Assembly (NCBI RefSeq): GCF_027580225.2
Contig: NC_073358.2
Location: 43,190,501-43,254,500 of the forward strand
Source of the DNA: Misgurnus anguillicaudatus
Lineage: Eukaryota; Chordata; Actinopteri; Cypriniformes; Cobitidae
Length of the DNA: 64,000 nucleotides
Direction of reading: 5' to 3'
Shown: piece after piece, positions 1 to 11,027 of the stretch
Numbering within the stretch: position 1 is the first letter of the stretch
Layout: every line of letters starts with the position of its first letter
Notes under the pieces: model-generated
Databases searched by the model: none
Seen by the model: only the letters and a program-made list of their open reading frames with translations
Told to the model about the DNA's origin: nothing
Made by a program: the position numbers and the translations under genes

Positions 1-291
1 GAGGTTCTCGAGTGCGTTTTATATGCAAAGCAGTTTCTGCAAACGGTGTAGCCGTAGCGCATGCAGATGCATGCATACACAATGTATGCTAATAGCAAGG
101 TTTAGATAGCACTCCTGGTTCATAAGAAACGGGATTTGGGTCAGGTAAATGCAGGACTTCAGGGTGAAGTTTGCTGTCTTATCATTTTATAGGGCGCTTT
201 CCCGGACAGGGCTTAACCAACCAAAGTCCCAGACTAAAATGCATGTTTGAGCTGCCTTCATTTACAAAGACCTTGTACTAAAGTATCTTAA

Positions 292-1505
292 AGGGGCCAT
301 AACATGAGAATCTGACTTTTTCCATGTTTAAGTGCTATAATAGAGTCCCCAGTGCTTCTAACAACCTAGAAAAAGAACTCAGTAACTTAATTTTGGTAAA
401 CCATTGGATGATTCTCACGAAACCATTGAAACACCACGGCACTAATGATTTTAGCTTTAAAATGTGTAATATAGTAACATTAAAAAGCATCAGAATTAAC
501 ACAATACTGTGTTCTACCTTGCACAATGTGTGATTTCAACATAAGAATTTATAATTGGAAATTTTATCTCATTTTCTGCTGAAATTCTCATTACCGCAAT
601 GTCTCCGGCTGTGTTTGAACATGCGTTATGTTGTAATTTAATCAAATTAACACAAAAATATTAAGAAAAAAAATAAATGCATGTTTTGCTAGACTACTTT
701 AGATGACAGAAAAAATATTTACTGAATATTCATGTATAATAATAAGAGAAAAATTAGGAAAATGATGTGTCCATGCCTGATGTTCTCATCCTCCGCAACA
801 CTTTTTGAGAACAGTTTAAGCACACATACAGAATTTTAATAAAGTTTGATTTTGAGTGACCAAGCACATGGACCAGTTACTTCAAGATCATTTTTTACAG
901 TTAATTTGAAATATTGTCTTGTCAGAATGCTTACACGACATTTTGATTATCATTACCGCAACAGATGCTTATTAAATGTTAATTTAATTAATAGAAGCAT
1001 AATACTTTGATTTTAAATGCATGTGCAGAATCTCCAAATTATGTTCTTTCAGGTTTGTCATGTCATTTTGAAAATATGTCAGTGTTGATGTTTTCTGACT
1101 GTTGCGGTAATGAGATTTTTTAGGACAAATTTTTTAAATTATGTTACAAAAAGTGTTAAATGATAAGTAAAAGTTTTTAAATTAATGTTCCCATTTACTC
1201 CAGACTTTGTTTTTCAATGTCTGGTGGGAAAAAAAGTAAATTTAAGCAATTTTTACATTTTCATGCTTGACATTTTTAAAACCAAGTATTCGTGAGAATC
1301 ACCCCATTATCTGCAAGCAAGGTCATTGAAATTTGGCTCCCCTTATGATGTCACAAGGGGAACTTATTATAAAGATACCACCGCCTTAATCTGCACTATC
1401 CAACCACGGCACTGGAAACAGCTGCCAGTAAAACTGTAATTTTTTCAGACATTTTTAACGGTGTGGTGCTGGATTAATCTTAACTCTGTTCGCGGATCCG
1501 CCCCT
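292..1505. mobile_element. TTAA-flanked non-autonomous DNA element, interrupted
   Basis: The left end reads TTAA then AGGGGCCATAACATG; the right end reads CGCCCCTTTAG, so the right-hand TTAA is altered to TTAG. The left 110 bases (calls around 'TGACTTTTTCCATG' and 'GTAAACCATTGG') and the right 200 bases (around 'GCTCCCCTTATGATG' and 'CTGCACTATCCAACC') resemble a family common in zebrafish. The middle is a second element. There is no coding capacity. The superfamily (Kolobok or piggyBac by target site) is an inference. Confidence 0.6.
408..1303. mobile_element. Inserted element with TGATTCTCACG termini
   Basis: The termini are inverted: TGATTCTCACGAAACC on the left and GTATTCGTGAGAATCA on the right. 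It splits the surrounding TTAA element. The interior is AT-rich and has no plausible reading frame. The motif CATTACCGCAA occurs near 591 and 952 and its reverse complement near 1104. No clear target duplication was found, so the exact ends are uncertain by a few bases. Confidence 0.5.
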
Positions 1506-1509
1506 TTAG

Positions 1510-1930
1510 GTTTTAAATATTATATACAACATGCACGGTGGTTTATATATATAAATGATACCATTCTTATATTTCCTCTAGTATGAAAGAAAGATTATTG
1601 GAATTTTCCTCCCAACTTTGTGTTCTCCGAGACCCATTGGTGTGGAAACTCAGCACTGTCAGCCTTAATGAAGACATCTGGAGTTTTCACCCAAGGTTTC
1701 CACCATAACAAACCCCGCAGTCCCCGTGTCAATATTTCAGCCCAGAAAAGTACAGTAAGTACATAATTGGGTTTCTCTCAAATAATCTTTGGAAAAATTC
1801 ACTCTAAAGTGTCAATCATTGTCCTTCAGGTGCGTTATGATCACCAAGAATGACAACATTGTGATTCAGCAGAGAGAGGGACATTTTAATTGGCCTAAAA
1901 ATACGGGAGGTTGCGACTGTTTGGTCTTAC
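1510..1930. other. Unique-looking non-coding stretch
   Basis: No repeat structure, RNA gene or convincing exon was recognised here. A short plus-strand frame around 1789-2004 is not supported by any recognisable domain. Confidence 0.4.
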
Positions 1931-1980
1931 CTGTGAAGATGTCGACAGCGTCCGCATGCTTGTTGTTTGCAGTAAATTGG
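1931..1980 (-). CDS. Possible 50-nt internal exon on the minus strand
   Basis: On the minus strand a pyrimidine-rich tract ending TTCTCTCGGCTTCAG is followed by 50 nt and then by a near-consensus donor, ACAG|GTAAGAC. One frame, entering with one base of a split codon, is fully open and gives QFTANNKHADAVDIFT, which looks protein-like. The exon would start in phase 2 and end in phase 1. I do not recognise the protein. A second frame is also open, so this is a splice-signal-based call, not a homology call. Confidence 0.4.
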
Positions 1981-2496
1981 CTGAAGCCGAGAGAAACGGA
2001 CTGATTCATGATAGACTGATTCAGCTAAATTAGGTTTGGTGAGAACAACAACGAACATCTCTCAAAGCTGTATCTGCTGTATTTGTGATTTATGGGTAAA
2101 ACAGGACTAGAGGACTAGTCCAATGCATAACAGAATTAAATCAATGAGCTCTGCATCTCTGAAGATAACACTAGGAAACAAATGGTGTGTGTGTGTGTCT
2201 GTTGTGATTTTGTCTCTGTCATGTTCTGTTCGGTTTCATGATCTAAGGAGACCTTCACTGAGTTGAGTTATGATACTGTAGTTCAAGACACATCTGTGAT
2301 ATGCTGTTGCGTTGCTAACTGAATCGATTTTGATGTGAGATGAGAAAAATTGATAGCACATCACATACATAATACGCCAGGCTGTTGTCACTTTTCTGTC
2401 GTACTTGTGTGTATATGAAAAACTAGCGTGCTGAGATTTTGAGGATATAAAACATACAGTATGAAGAATTGACAATACGCTTTAGTAAGCACCTAC
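1981..2496. other. Non-coding stretch
   Basis: AT-rich sequence with a short TG run near 2187-2200. Nothing else recognised. Confidence 0.4.
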
Positions 2497-2819
2497 TTAA
2501 AGGAAAAAAAACATAGTTTTTCAATATTTTACTATGTTCTTACCTCAACTTAGCTGAATTAATACATACCTATCTTTTTTCAATGTGTGTTTTAATCTTT
2601 GTACAGCGCCTCATGAATATGTTAGCATTTAGCCTAGCCCCATTCATTCCTATGGCTCCAAACAGGGATGAATTTAGAAGCCACCAAGCACTTCCATGTT
2701 TTCTCTATTTAAAGACTGTTATGCTGCGTTTACACCAGCCGCGGTAGAGGCGTCAAGCGCGAGTGATTTCAATGTTGAGTCACTTGCCCCTCCCACAAGA
2801 AGCGGATTTCGCTTCTGAC

Positions 2820-3148
2820 TAGTGATCGACCGCTATGGATTTTTTTAGTGCCGATTTTTGTTTCATCAGCCTTAGCCGATGACCGATACAGCCTGACGAT
2901 TTTCTTGAGCCAATATTTGGGGCCGATACTGCTTTTTCTCACTCAATTTACATCATAAAAATGACACAATGATGCCAATTGTTACAAGTCTCAATTAAAA
3001 AAAGTAACATTTATTGAACTTAAAAACCTATATTTAACAATCAGCAAAAACAGGTGAGGGTGCTATGGAACCATGAACTGCACTCTCCACAATGACGAGG
3101 AACTATCAGCAAAGGATATTGATTTTTAGCACTTTACTACTACATATA

Positions 3149-3199
<51 letters not shown>

Positions 3200-3462
3200 A
3201 TATATATATATATATATATAAAAAACCGCTTCGTACAGCTATGATCAGCCGATGGGCCGAGCTTTCGATGTTGTCATGGAAAGGTTGGTTGTTTTTAGTC
3301 ACATGACCTGCAATCGCTTGCGGCTTCCAGCACTATGTCTGTAAATAATGGCGGAAAAAATCGGCGAACACAGCAGCCACATATCGGCCAATGCCGATAC
3401 ACATAAAACTCGCAAAACATCGGCCTGATATATCAGCCGGCCGATATATCGGTCTATCACTA
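2820..3462. mobile_element. Non-autonomous hAT element (innermost layer)
   Basis: The termini are TAGTGATCGACC and GGTCTATCACTA. It is flanked by a perfect 8-bp duplication, CTTCTGAC, at 2812-2819 and 3463-3470, the hAT signature. The interior is full of GGCCGAT/ATCGGC motifs and carries an AT microsatellite. Related sequence is seen at 26143-26260, 40086-42107 and 45174-45290. Confidence 0.88.
3142..3220. repeat. (TA)n microsatellite
   Basis: About 80 bases of nearly pure TA dinucleotides with a few TG interruptions, inside the innermost hAT. Confidence 0.95.
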
Positions 3463-4150
3463 CTTCTGACACGCGTCAAATGCTTGCTTTTTCCGCGAGT
3501 CTACTTCGCGCGCGTCAAATGCATTCAAACTGTTCAAGCGGCAAACTAGGCGTGGTAGACGTGATTTTGATCTCAAACGTGGCTGGTGTAAACGCAGTAT
3601 TACATGAGTAGTTACGCGGGTAAGTATGGTGGCACAAAATAAAACTTTTGTTTGGAGCCATAGAAATGAATGGGGTTAGGCTAAATGCTAACACATTCAC
3701 GAAGCGCTGTACAAAGATTAAAAGTGCACGCATTGAAAAAAGATAGGTATGTATTAATTCATCTAAGTTGAGGTAAGAACATAGTAAAATATGGAAAAAC
3801 TGTTTTGTTTTCCTTTAATGCACCTCCAATAAATTTTTTAAAAGATGAATTGTACGTTTCTTAAATTTTATATAATTGATTCTTGGTGGTACCCTTTCAA
3901 AAATAAAGGCTATAAAATGATTTGGTTTAATCAGTTTTTACACATATACCCTGTACTCGAGAAGTATTTTTATGCCTCATGTAAACAGTGACTTCATGCC
4001 TCTCCCAGTCTGTCCTCAAAATGGCCACCTGCACGGACCCCTCAGATGATCCCATTTATCCCATTAGGAATCCGAGCCATATTCGGTCTCGCGCTCTCAG
4101 ACACACGGGAAACACTATATGTTGAATATTCATGACAACCTGCCACTTAC

Positions 4151-4245
4151 CGGATGCTCGTCCAACAACTGACAGCCAGAGAGAAAACGTTTCCGTGCTC
4201 CGTGAAGACTGGGGTGTGTCTGCCGGGCTGAAATATTCCTGTGGG
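4151..4245 (-). CDS. Possible exon on the minus strand
   Basis: The minus strand shows a perfect donor, ATCCG|GTAAGT, at the low-coordinate end. The acceptor is less certain (candidate AGs after ACACCCACAG or ATATTTCAG; the high end is approximate). Two frames are open; one gives TPVFTEHGNVFSLAVSCWT and ends in phase 2, matching the entry phase of the candidate exon at 1931-1980. No domain was recognised. The local sequence is unique and richer in GC than its surroundings. This is weak evidence for a minus-strand gene. Confidence 0.25.
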
Positions 4246-4261
4246 TGTTGTTGCATCCAAA

Positions 4262-4620
4262 AATGTCAGGGGCACATTTGGCTTGTAAAACTGAGCTTAT
4301 TTTTGCTCAGACGTGGCAGCTTAATGGCTATTACCTGGATTAGATGGCAATCTGTGCGAGGAGGGAAACTGCAGACGAGCACAGATAACAGTAGAGAGAT
4401 TTTAGTAAACACAAGCTTTTATTTAGGGCATCTTAAAATTAAAAAATGCGCTTTGCACAAATATTGCACTACAAAAATCATGCTGCCTTAAATTTTTAAC
4501 AATAAAGTTGGCTTTACGAATTATTTTAACTTACTATGTATTTTTTATGTTTTTACTTTATTTTAAATCCTCAAATTAAGTTAAGCAATTTCAACTTATT
4601 TTTTAAAAAGCACCAATGGT
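4262..4620. other. AT-rich non-coding stretch
   Basis: No confident feature. AT-rich segments around 4400-4600 look repeat-derived but could not be assigned. Confidence 0.3.
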
Positions 4621-4623
4621 CCG

Positions 4624-5120
4624 ATTCACTTTTTACATTTTCTTTGCAAAAGGTACAAAGCAAACAATGACACGAGTTATCGTCTCCAACGTAAATCTCT
4701 TTTCTTGGACTACAACAAACACACAGATTGTAGGCAACAGTTTACTTCCTGGGATTGATGATGTGGACAAGACCGACATTATCATAATTCCTCCCGGTTC
4801 GGACTCATAGCCTGTAAGTTAACTTCTGTTAGCATTGGATTGTGACCGAATCTTTCAAACATGGTAAGGAGCGTCACTTTTCCAGCTGACATCAGAGGTA
4901 TTCAGACCAATCACAATGTACAGATTAGCTGGCCAATCAGGGACACAGAGCTTTTCAAATTCGTGTGTTTCAGGAAGAGAGTGAAATCCGGAGCTACAAA
5001 AAAGTACGGTTTGTGGGAAATATTGTGTTTTTTAACCATTAACAAACACATTGTATTATACCAAATACACAAAATAGCGTTGTTTTTTAGCAATAAAATA
5101 GTCAAAAAAATTGTGTGTAT
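4624..5120 (+). repeat. Dispersed repeat, copy A (reverse copy near 61524-62045)
   Basis: Blocks such as GATTAGCTGGCCAATCAG, GGAGCGTCAC and CCAGGAAGTAAAC-type sequence recur in reverse complement at 61524-62045. Copy A lacks about 35 bases present in the other copy near 'GCAAAAGGTACAAA'. Frames inside it (4616-4810 and 4861-5133) are fragments of the repeat and not preserved as a protein. The far copy begins directly at a TTAA. Confidence 0.7.
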
Positions 5121-5134
5121 TTTATTTTACTGAT

Positions 5135-5996
5135 ATAACACCAGGACTGCTTTAAAAAAAAAGCATCAGGGATGTTTTTCTAACAGTGAGGCTGTCAGGT
5201 GAGAGACAAGTGATGGGCTGTGGCCGTGCTTTTTATCCAGGTGTATGATACTGTAGCCCTATACTGTATAAATCTCCCATGCAATCCTCAGACCATCCCC
5301 TGCTTTGCCCATGCTGATAGTGTAATAATGATCAGTAAAACAGGCACCATCTGCCTGCGGCGTGTGGCACCCAGGTCATTACACCAGATGGCATGAACTG
5401 TGCCAGCTGATGTGATTGTGTTAATAAACAGAAGTTTATTAACTGTCCTCTACCTCTCTCTCTAACTCTCGGTTCTCACCGTCTTGCTTTATCTCACACG
5501 TCGTCATCCATCAGTCACCCCCTGCTTTCTTGTCTTACCACTCTTTTCCTCTTTCCACTCGGCCTCCTCTGTGATGAGCAAAGCATTTGGGGGATGACAG
5601 CTTGTTAGCTCTCCCGTCCGGTTCATTGTGACTCCAGTAAACGGCTTGGTGACAGTAACTTGTGGCGTGTTGAGTGCACAGCCCTCATCAGCTTAGATGT
5701 CCTCATGGACACACGAATCTGCAAAGATGCTACATCAGCATCAGTGACTGTGAGGTGTGTAACACTGCTCTGTATAAAGGGGCTTGACAATTCTTTTGAC
5801 CTGCTTTTTTGAAATTCCTGTACTGTTTGATGTAGATTTTTTTGTCGTAATCATAAAAGCCACATGAATTTCACATATATGCCAAAACACTTTGGTGCAT
5901 GTTAACATGATTTTTGTGTGTGAATCCTATGTAAATTCCCATGTGATTTCACAATTTTTCACATTTTCTCTTACTCATATATTCAAACAGGGATGT
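5135..5996. other. Unique-looking intergenic or intronic sequence
   Basis: Pyrimidine-rich run near 5440-5570; otherwise no gene, RNA or transposon end was recognised. Confidence 0.4.
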
Positions 5997-6000
5997 TTAA

Positions 6001-6240
6001 AGGTGAACACCACAGTTTTCAATATTTTACTATGTTCTTACCTCAAATTATAAGCATTTATACATACCTATCTTTTATCAATGCGTGCACTTCATCTTTG
6101 CACAGCGCATCCTGAATGTGTTAGCATTTAGCTTAGCCCCATTCATTCCTTAGGATCCAAACAGGGATGAATTTAGAAGCCACCAAACACTTCCATGTTT
6201 TCCCTATTTAAAGACTGTTACATGAGTAGTTACACAAGTA
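6001..6240. mobile_element. Left arm of the TTAA foldback family (empty-site copy)
   Basis: It begins directly after TTAA at 5997-6000 and matches the left arm of the element at 2501. It runs through GACTGTTACATGAGTAGTTAC without the middle-layer insertion seen at 2722-3599. The right arm was not found, so this copy is truncated or its second arm has diverged. The following sequence to about 6720 is repeat-like but unassigned. Confidence 0.7.
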
Positions 6241-6724
6241 AGTGTAACAAAATAAAAATAAGGTGTAACAAAAGTGGAACAAAATAAAACGTGGCGAATT
6301 TAAGTGGATAAAAAATGAGAACTATATTGTATGGTGGAAGAGCACTTAGTTTGCAGCACTTCGACCTAGCAGTAGCACAGTAACACATCGCAGTAACAAG
6401 CTCGCCGACTTCCGTCGACACGAGCGATAGTGATTGTTGGCGACTGAATGGTCGTGTCAGTTGCGTGACAAAGTTGAGAAAAGTTGAACTTTATGCAAAC
6501 GATGAACGACTTTTTCGAGCGACTACCAATAAGAGCGAAGCAGTGGAGGTCACGTCAACCGTTTCTCATCAGTTACTGGAGTGGACGTTGCTCATTTGTT
6601 TATGACAACCAGATTTAGAAACGCCCCTTAACGTCCTTGTTGAAAGAGATGAGCGAAACACAGCGACAAAATCACTTATTATGCGAATGTACCTTCATAC
6701 ACCATATGTTGTATGACCCCTTTA

Positions 6725-6911
6725 ACACTCTAAATGCACTGGGGCGGTACCCTTTCAAAAAGTACACCTTTGTACCTAAAGGGTTTATATTAGTACCTTA
6801 AAGACTCGTACGTCAGATCGCGCATGTCGGTACCTAAATGGTACATATTAGGACCTTTAAAAAGGGTACTTGACCCAGTAACAATTTTATTTGACCTTTC
6901 TTCTGACGGTG
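6725..6911. mobile_element. TA-type non-autonomous element with GGTACC/GTACATATTAG repeats
   Basis: The ends are CACTCTAAATG after TA and TTCTTCTGACGGTG before CA, decayed forms of the CACTGTCAGAA terminus found at 11028. The interior is a foldback of GTAC-containing half-units (GGTACCCTTTC, TTAGTACCTTAAAG, GGTACATATTAG, AAGGGTAC). It is a short relative of the element that hosts the minisatellite at 11028-13304. Confidence 0.65.
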
Positions 6912-7657
6912 CACGTATGAAATGAGTAACTTAAGTACGTGTCTTTATTTTCAAAACAATTTGCACTGTTCCAAAAGCCTCTTTGCAAAGCTTAAATTAC
7001 GTTGTGAAATACTGAAATTACTTTGTTATTGCAAGCTATTAGGCTGGAATAAAATAATTCTGACCATTAAATAGCCAATTGTAAATTATAGTGGTTATGT
7101 GAAAGTCTTTATCTTTTTGACATCAGCCAGTTAGGAAATGTAAAAATATGTTTGTCTTTTACAGCTCAGTTAATACAAAATGACCTTGTAGACTGTGGGA
7201 GGGAATTTTGACATTTGTATTATGTTCAAAGTATACATAAAAAACTAGATTTTCTTGATAATGTGTTACCTTTTTGACCCGATGATAAAATGGACATTAA
7301 ATTGATAGTTGTTCAAACTTGACCAGCTTCTTAAACTTAATACATAGCAATTATTACAAAAAAATAATAACATTTTAGTGGGGTGTATGTCACTTGTTCA
7401 GTCTTGCATTGGATGTGGTTTGGTGGACATCAATTTGTCACCCACCAGCCAAGCTCTGCATGCAACAGATTGTACTGGCTTTGTATTATCAAATCAGTTA
7501 TTATTCTCTTCTATACTACAGACTCCAAAAAGCGTGCTTCTTTATGTACAAGCTGCAATTGACATATAAAGTACAGAGATCTATGCGTTTATTTCACTTC
7601 AATCCAAAATCCAAGTTTCATGCATACTGAACAGGCTAGGATTACAATTTTTAGATG
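6912..7657. other. Non-coding stretch
   Basis: AT-rich. Two overlapping short frames near 7378-7630 have no recognisable domain. Nothing supported. Confidence 0.4.
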
Positions 7658-7665
7658 TTTTAAAG

Positions 7666-8194
7666 CAGGGGTGGGCAACAGTTTTAGCCTGAGGGCCACA
7701 GTTACTTTGGCAAAGTAAGCGGAGGGCCACACTTGGGAAAATTGCAATCAAACATAGTTACATGATTAAATGGTAAAAATTAATTCAATGCAAATATGTA
7801 TAAGGCTACTCTGCAGTTACTTTGTCAGCCTATTTTAAGGCCTGATATTTATTTTTGCTAGGCCTGTCTGTCCTAGGCTACTCTAACATTACAACAACTG
7901 GATTTACTTTCAAGGATTAATTTCCTACCCTGCATATTGTTCAACTGTCATTCATACTACAGCAATATGCCCACGTGCAAACAATCATAACACACACACC
8001 ATACGAACACACAAGACATGAGAAGATGATTTATTATTATTATTATTATTATTATTATGTATTTTTTATTTTTTATTTTATTTTGTATTGACAACCATGA
8101 CAGTTTCATCCAAATTGCAAGTGCATCGTGGGGGCCAGATTGAAGCACTATGCAGGCCGGATCCGGCCCTCGGGCCGTATATTGCCCATGTATG
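7666..8194. mobile_element. Charlie-like non-autonomous hAT element
   Basis: The left terminus is CAGGGGTGGGCAA and the right terminus TTGCCCATGTATG. It is flanked by a perfect 8-bp duplication, TTTTAAAG, at 7658-7665 and 8195-8202. The subterminal GAGGGCCAC and GGCCGGATCCGGCCC motifs are typical of this hAT group. It carries a (TTA)n run and no transposase frame. Confidence 0.9.
8031..8058. repeat. (TTA)n microsatellite
   Basis: About nine perfect trinucleotide units inside the hAT at 7666-8194. Confidence 0.95.
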
Positions 8195-8396
8195 TTTTAA
8201 AGGGACAGACCAAAAGTCCCAGAGTTGTTTCTCCAATATTGAAGTTTGATGTTGAGATTTTTGCAGATTTCTGCCGGATTTTAACTAACATACTATGACA
8301 GTTTCCAAAAGTTATAAATGATTGGTTGTCTTAACTCATTGTTAGGTAAAATATGTAAGGAATAATTGACAAAGAGCCGTTAAATTATTCGGAAAT

Positions 8397-8434
8397 AATG
8401 CACACCCAAAAGCTGCATTATCGGGTGTGCATTA
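8397..8434. repeat. Hairpin (inverted repeat)
   Basis: AATGCACACCC and GGGTGTGCATT form 11-bp perfect arms around a 15-base loop. Confidence 0.7.
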
Positions 8435-8444
8435 TTTTTAATTA

Positions 8445-8644
8445 TACCACAGAATGCTTTATTCTGATTGGCTGAGAAATGTTCCATGGGTGTTGATTAT
8501 TTTTCTGTAAACCGCACACCTAACATTTTAAATATCTTTTAAAAAACCATGTTTGTGGTAACTGTGGTATAAGAGGAATAATTGACTTCGTTCCTTTGAA
8601 TTATTTGAACCAATCAAAATAAAGCATTCAACAGTTCTGTGGTA
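8445..8644. mobile_element. Small foldback element
   Basis: TACCACAGAATGCTTTATTC at the left recurs in inverted, interrupted form at the right (GAATAAAGC-type then TTCTGTGGTA), with ATTGG/CCAAT motifs in both arms. No target duplication was established. Confidence 0.5.
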
Positions 8645-8679
8645 AAAGGACATTTAACCTACTGAAAATGTCCAACCAG

Positions 8680-9860
8680 GGGTCATAACAACCCAGCATA
8701 GGTTATTTAAGTCCACATTTGGTAACATTTAACAGTATTTGAATTAGGTAATGCATTAGGTAACATGAACTAACAATGGAAATACTTGTACAGCATTTAT
8801 AAATCTTTATTGATAGTTGGGTAACAACAACACAGTATAGGGTTATTTATAACCCAACAGTTGGGTTTGTCCATATTTGTCCATATTTGACCCAAAAAAA
8901 TAGATTTTAATGCATATAATAATGTACACTTATACAACCGTGTTGTAAAGTGTTAACAATAAATCCAGAAAATGTTTATTTTTGACCCAGCAAACCTAGC
9001 ATTTTGGGTTAAAACAACTCAGCATACGTTAAATTGAAACCCATTGGGTTGGGTGCGTCCCTTTTGGACCCAGCAATGGTTGAAAATAACCCAGGATATT
9101 TTAGAGTTGAGTGGTTGGGATTGTCCATACATTCTAAAAAATGCTGGCGTTGGATCAAAAAGTGACAAACCTAGCCAATGGGTTAAATTAACCCAGAAAA
9201 TGTTCATATTTGACCCAACAATGTGTTAAAACAACTCATTAAATTAAATCCCAATGGGTTGGATTCTTCCCTTTTTGACCCAATGTTGGGTTGAAAATTG
9301 CCCAGCATATTTTAGATTGTATAGCTTACCTTACCTTATAGCTTGCCTTTATGGTAATAAAATAGCCTTTTCTCATTATAAACGAGTAAACTTAAGCTAT
9401 TTTTAATCTTGGCTTGTGTGGGCTGTATACTGTGCAAGCTAAAAAATATGTTTTTTTCAACCCAGGGTTGGATCAAAAAAGGAAAAACCCAGCTTTGGGT
9501 TAAAATCCAGAAAATGTTTATATTTGCATACATTTACATTTAGTCATTTAGCAGACGCTTTTATCCAAGTGACTTACAAATGAGGTAAACAATAGAAGCA
9601 ATTAGAACAACACAAGAACAGCAATATATATGTGCAATAAAACTAGTCTCATCAAGCCATACAGTATACGGTTTTTTAACAGTAAAGAAAAAAGATAAAA
9701 AATAGAAATATTTGACCTATGGGTTAATACAACCCAGGATTTTGGGTTGTAACATAGGTTAAATTAATCCCCCGATTTTGGGCTTGTCCCTATTTGATCC
9801 AGTGCTGGATTGAATAACCCAATAAGAAAACTCCATTTAACCACATTTATTCAATTTACA
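8680..9860. repeat. Cluster of AACCCAGCA / TGGGTTGGG dispersed repeat units
   Basis: The region is a patchwork of units of the type GACCCAGCAATGGTTG, TAACCCAG and TTGGGTT in both orientations, separated by AAAAATGTTTATATTTG-type sequence. The same family appears at 60471-61402. These look like several decayed or tandem copies of an inverted-repeat element. Overlapping opposed frames near 9019-9229 are by-products of the palindromic sequence. Confidence 0.6.
9530..9605 (-). mobile_element. V-SINE/DANA-like tail fragment
   Basis: CATTTACATTTAGTCATTTAG and CAGACGCTTTTATCC are the reverse complement of the conserved 3' part of V-SINE/DANA elements (GGATAAAAGCGTCTG). No tRNA-like head is present, so this is only a fragment. 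Confidence 0.65.
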
Positions 9861-11025
9861 CATTTTTTCCCACCAAGTATCTGCAGATTCATGGTTTGGA
9901 TTTTGGGTAATATACTGCATATAACACACTGCCTCATAAATAAGATGTATCTTTTGCATACCGAGACCTAGTTTGAGCATAATTGCATGTGTCCACCCAT
10001 ATACATTAATCTATTTGATAAGCCCGCCTGAACCTGTTCAAATACAGCGATCTATAGCTTTCATAGCATCGGCCCTTCATTCTGTAATTGCAGTTCGTCG
10101 CAGCCATCTGTCACACTATGGTCTGCGTCTCATCCCTCCTTTTTGTTCATTAGCACAATTATTCTCCCTCCGATTGTGAGCGCAACTCCTTCTGGTCATC
10201 CAACAGTCATATAACATTCCTGGCACCCACTAATGGGTCTTTGTGTGCTGTGAATAAATGTGTGAAGGCTGTTTCTGGATTAGGCCTCAATGTGCTTTTT
10301 CTTCAGTATTACGGGTGTTAAATTCGGCTTATTAATCAAACAGCTCTACTGGCCAAAGTCCACGTGTCAATAAGGTGTTTTCATGGATGTTGCTGCTCCG
10401 TTGAAATCCATTTTGTCTACTGTCAGAATGGGATTCGGTTGGCAGAAAGAGAGAGAGAGGCATTTTCCAGACCGAGCATCATTGATTTTATTGTACGTTA
10501 CAGTGAGTGTGTGTCAGGTGAATGAAGGCTTGTCTAGATACGAATATTGTTTGGGATTTCAAAGGAAGTTTAATAGCTTGAGAAATATACTTAACATTAA
10601 AGTATAAGGTTCATTCTTCATAACCTTTCTTATTGTAATAAACTCAATAACTGTCATGCATGAAAGATTTTATGATACATATGTTAAGAGAAACATATAT
10701 ATAAATGAATTTTCAAAGTTTGATGCTCTCTGATGTGCACTGTAAAAACAGGCAGTTATTTTGTTTTTTTCTGCAATGTTTTTTTGCAGGAAATATGTCC
10801 CTAAACTACATTTCACAAAATTACAGTGATACAGCTTCAATAATACCTGCTAATGGGTTTTGATTAAGTTTAATGAGATTTCATTAGGCTAAAGGTAGTT
10901 TATAAGAAAGAAATTTAAATTAAGAGATTCATTTTGATATTTCTATTACCTTAAGAGAAATCATTGGTCTCTAGGATTTCACATACTGTAATAGGATTCA
11001 CATAGTTTCTTGGCACTGTAGTTTA
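9861..11025. other. Unique-looking non-coding stretch
   Basis: 10020-10400 is of even composition without repeat signatures and could be conserved non-coding DNA; this is a guess from appearance. No gene was recognised. Confidence 0.35.
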
Positions 11026-11027
11026 TA

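Larger units (their letters stand above)
2722..3599. mobile_element. TTA-flanked inverted-repeat element (middle layer), PIF/Harbinger-like
   Basis: The left end is TGCTGCGTTTACACCAGCC and the right end is its near-perfect inverse, GGCTGGTGTAAACGCAGTA. It is flanked by TTA at 2719-2721 and 3600-3602. The related copy at 6001-6240 keeps the uninterrupted site, GACTGTTACATGAGTAG, which proves the insertion point and the 3-bp duplication. A 3-bp TTA/TWA duplication fits PIF/Harbinger-type transposition. It is non-autonomous. Confidence 0.8.
2501..3814. mobile_element. TTAA-flanked foldback element (outer layer of a three-deep stack)
   Basis: It is flanked by TTAA at 2497-2500 and 3815-3818. The arms are long inverted repeats: 'ATATTTTACTATGTTCTTACC' and 'GCCCCATTCATTCC' types on the left recur reversed on the right (around 3640-3800). 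A second left arm of the family lies at 6001-6240. There is no coding capacity. The middle is occupied by two further insertions. TTAA targets are typical of Kolobok and piggyBac superfamilies; which applies here is not settled. Confidence 0.8.

Noticed and set aside
4132..4491. 119-codon plus-strand frame
   Set aside because: No domain, and it runs into AT-rich sequence; the splice signals in this block point to the minus strand instead.
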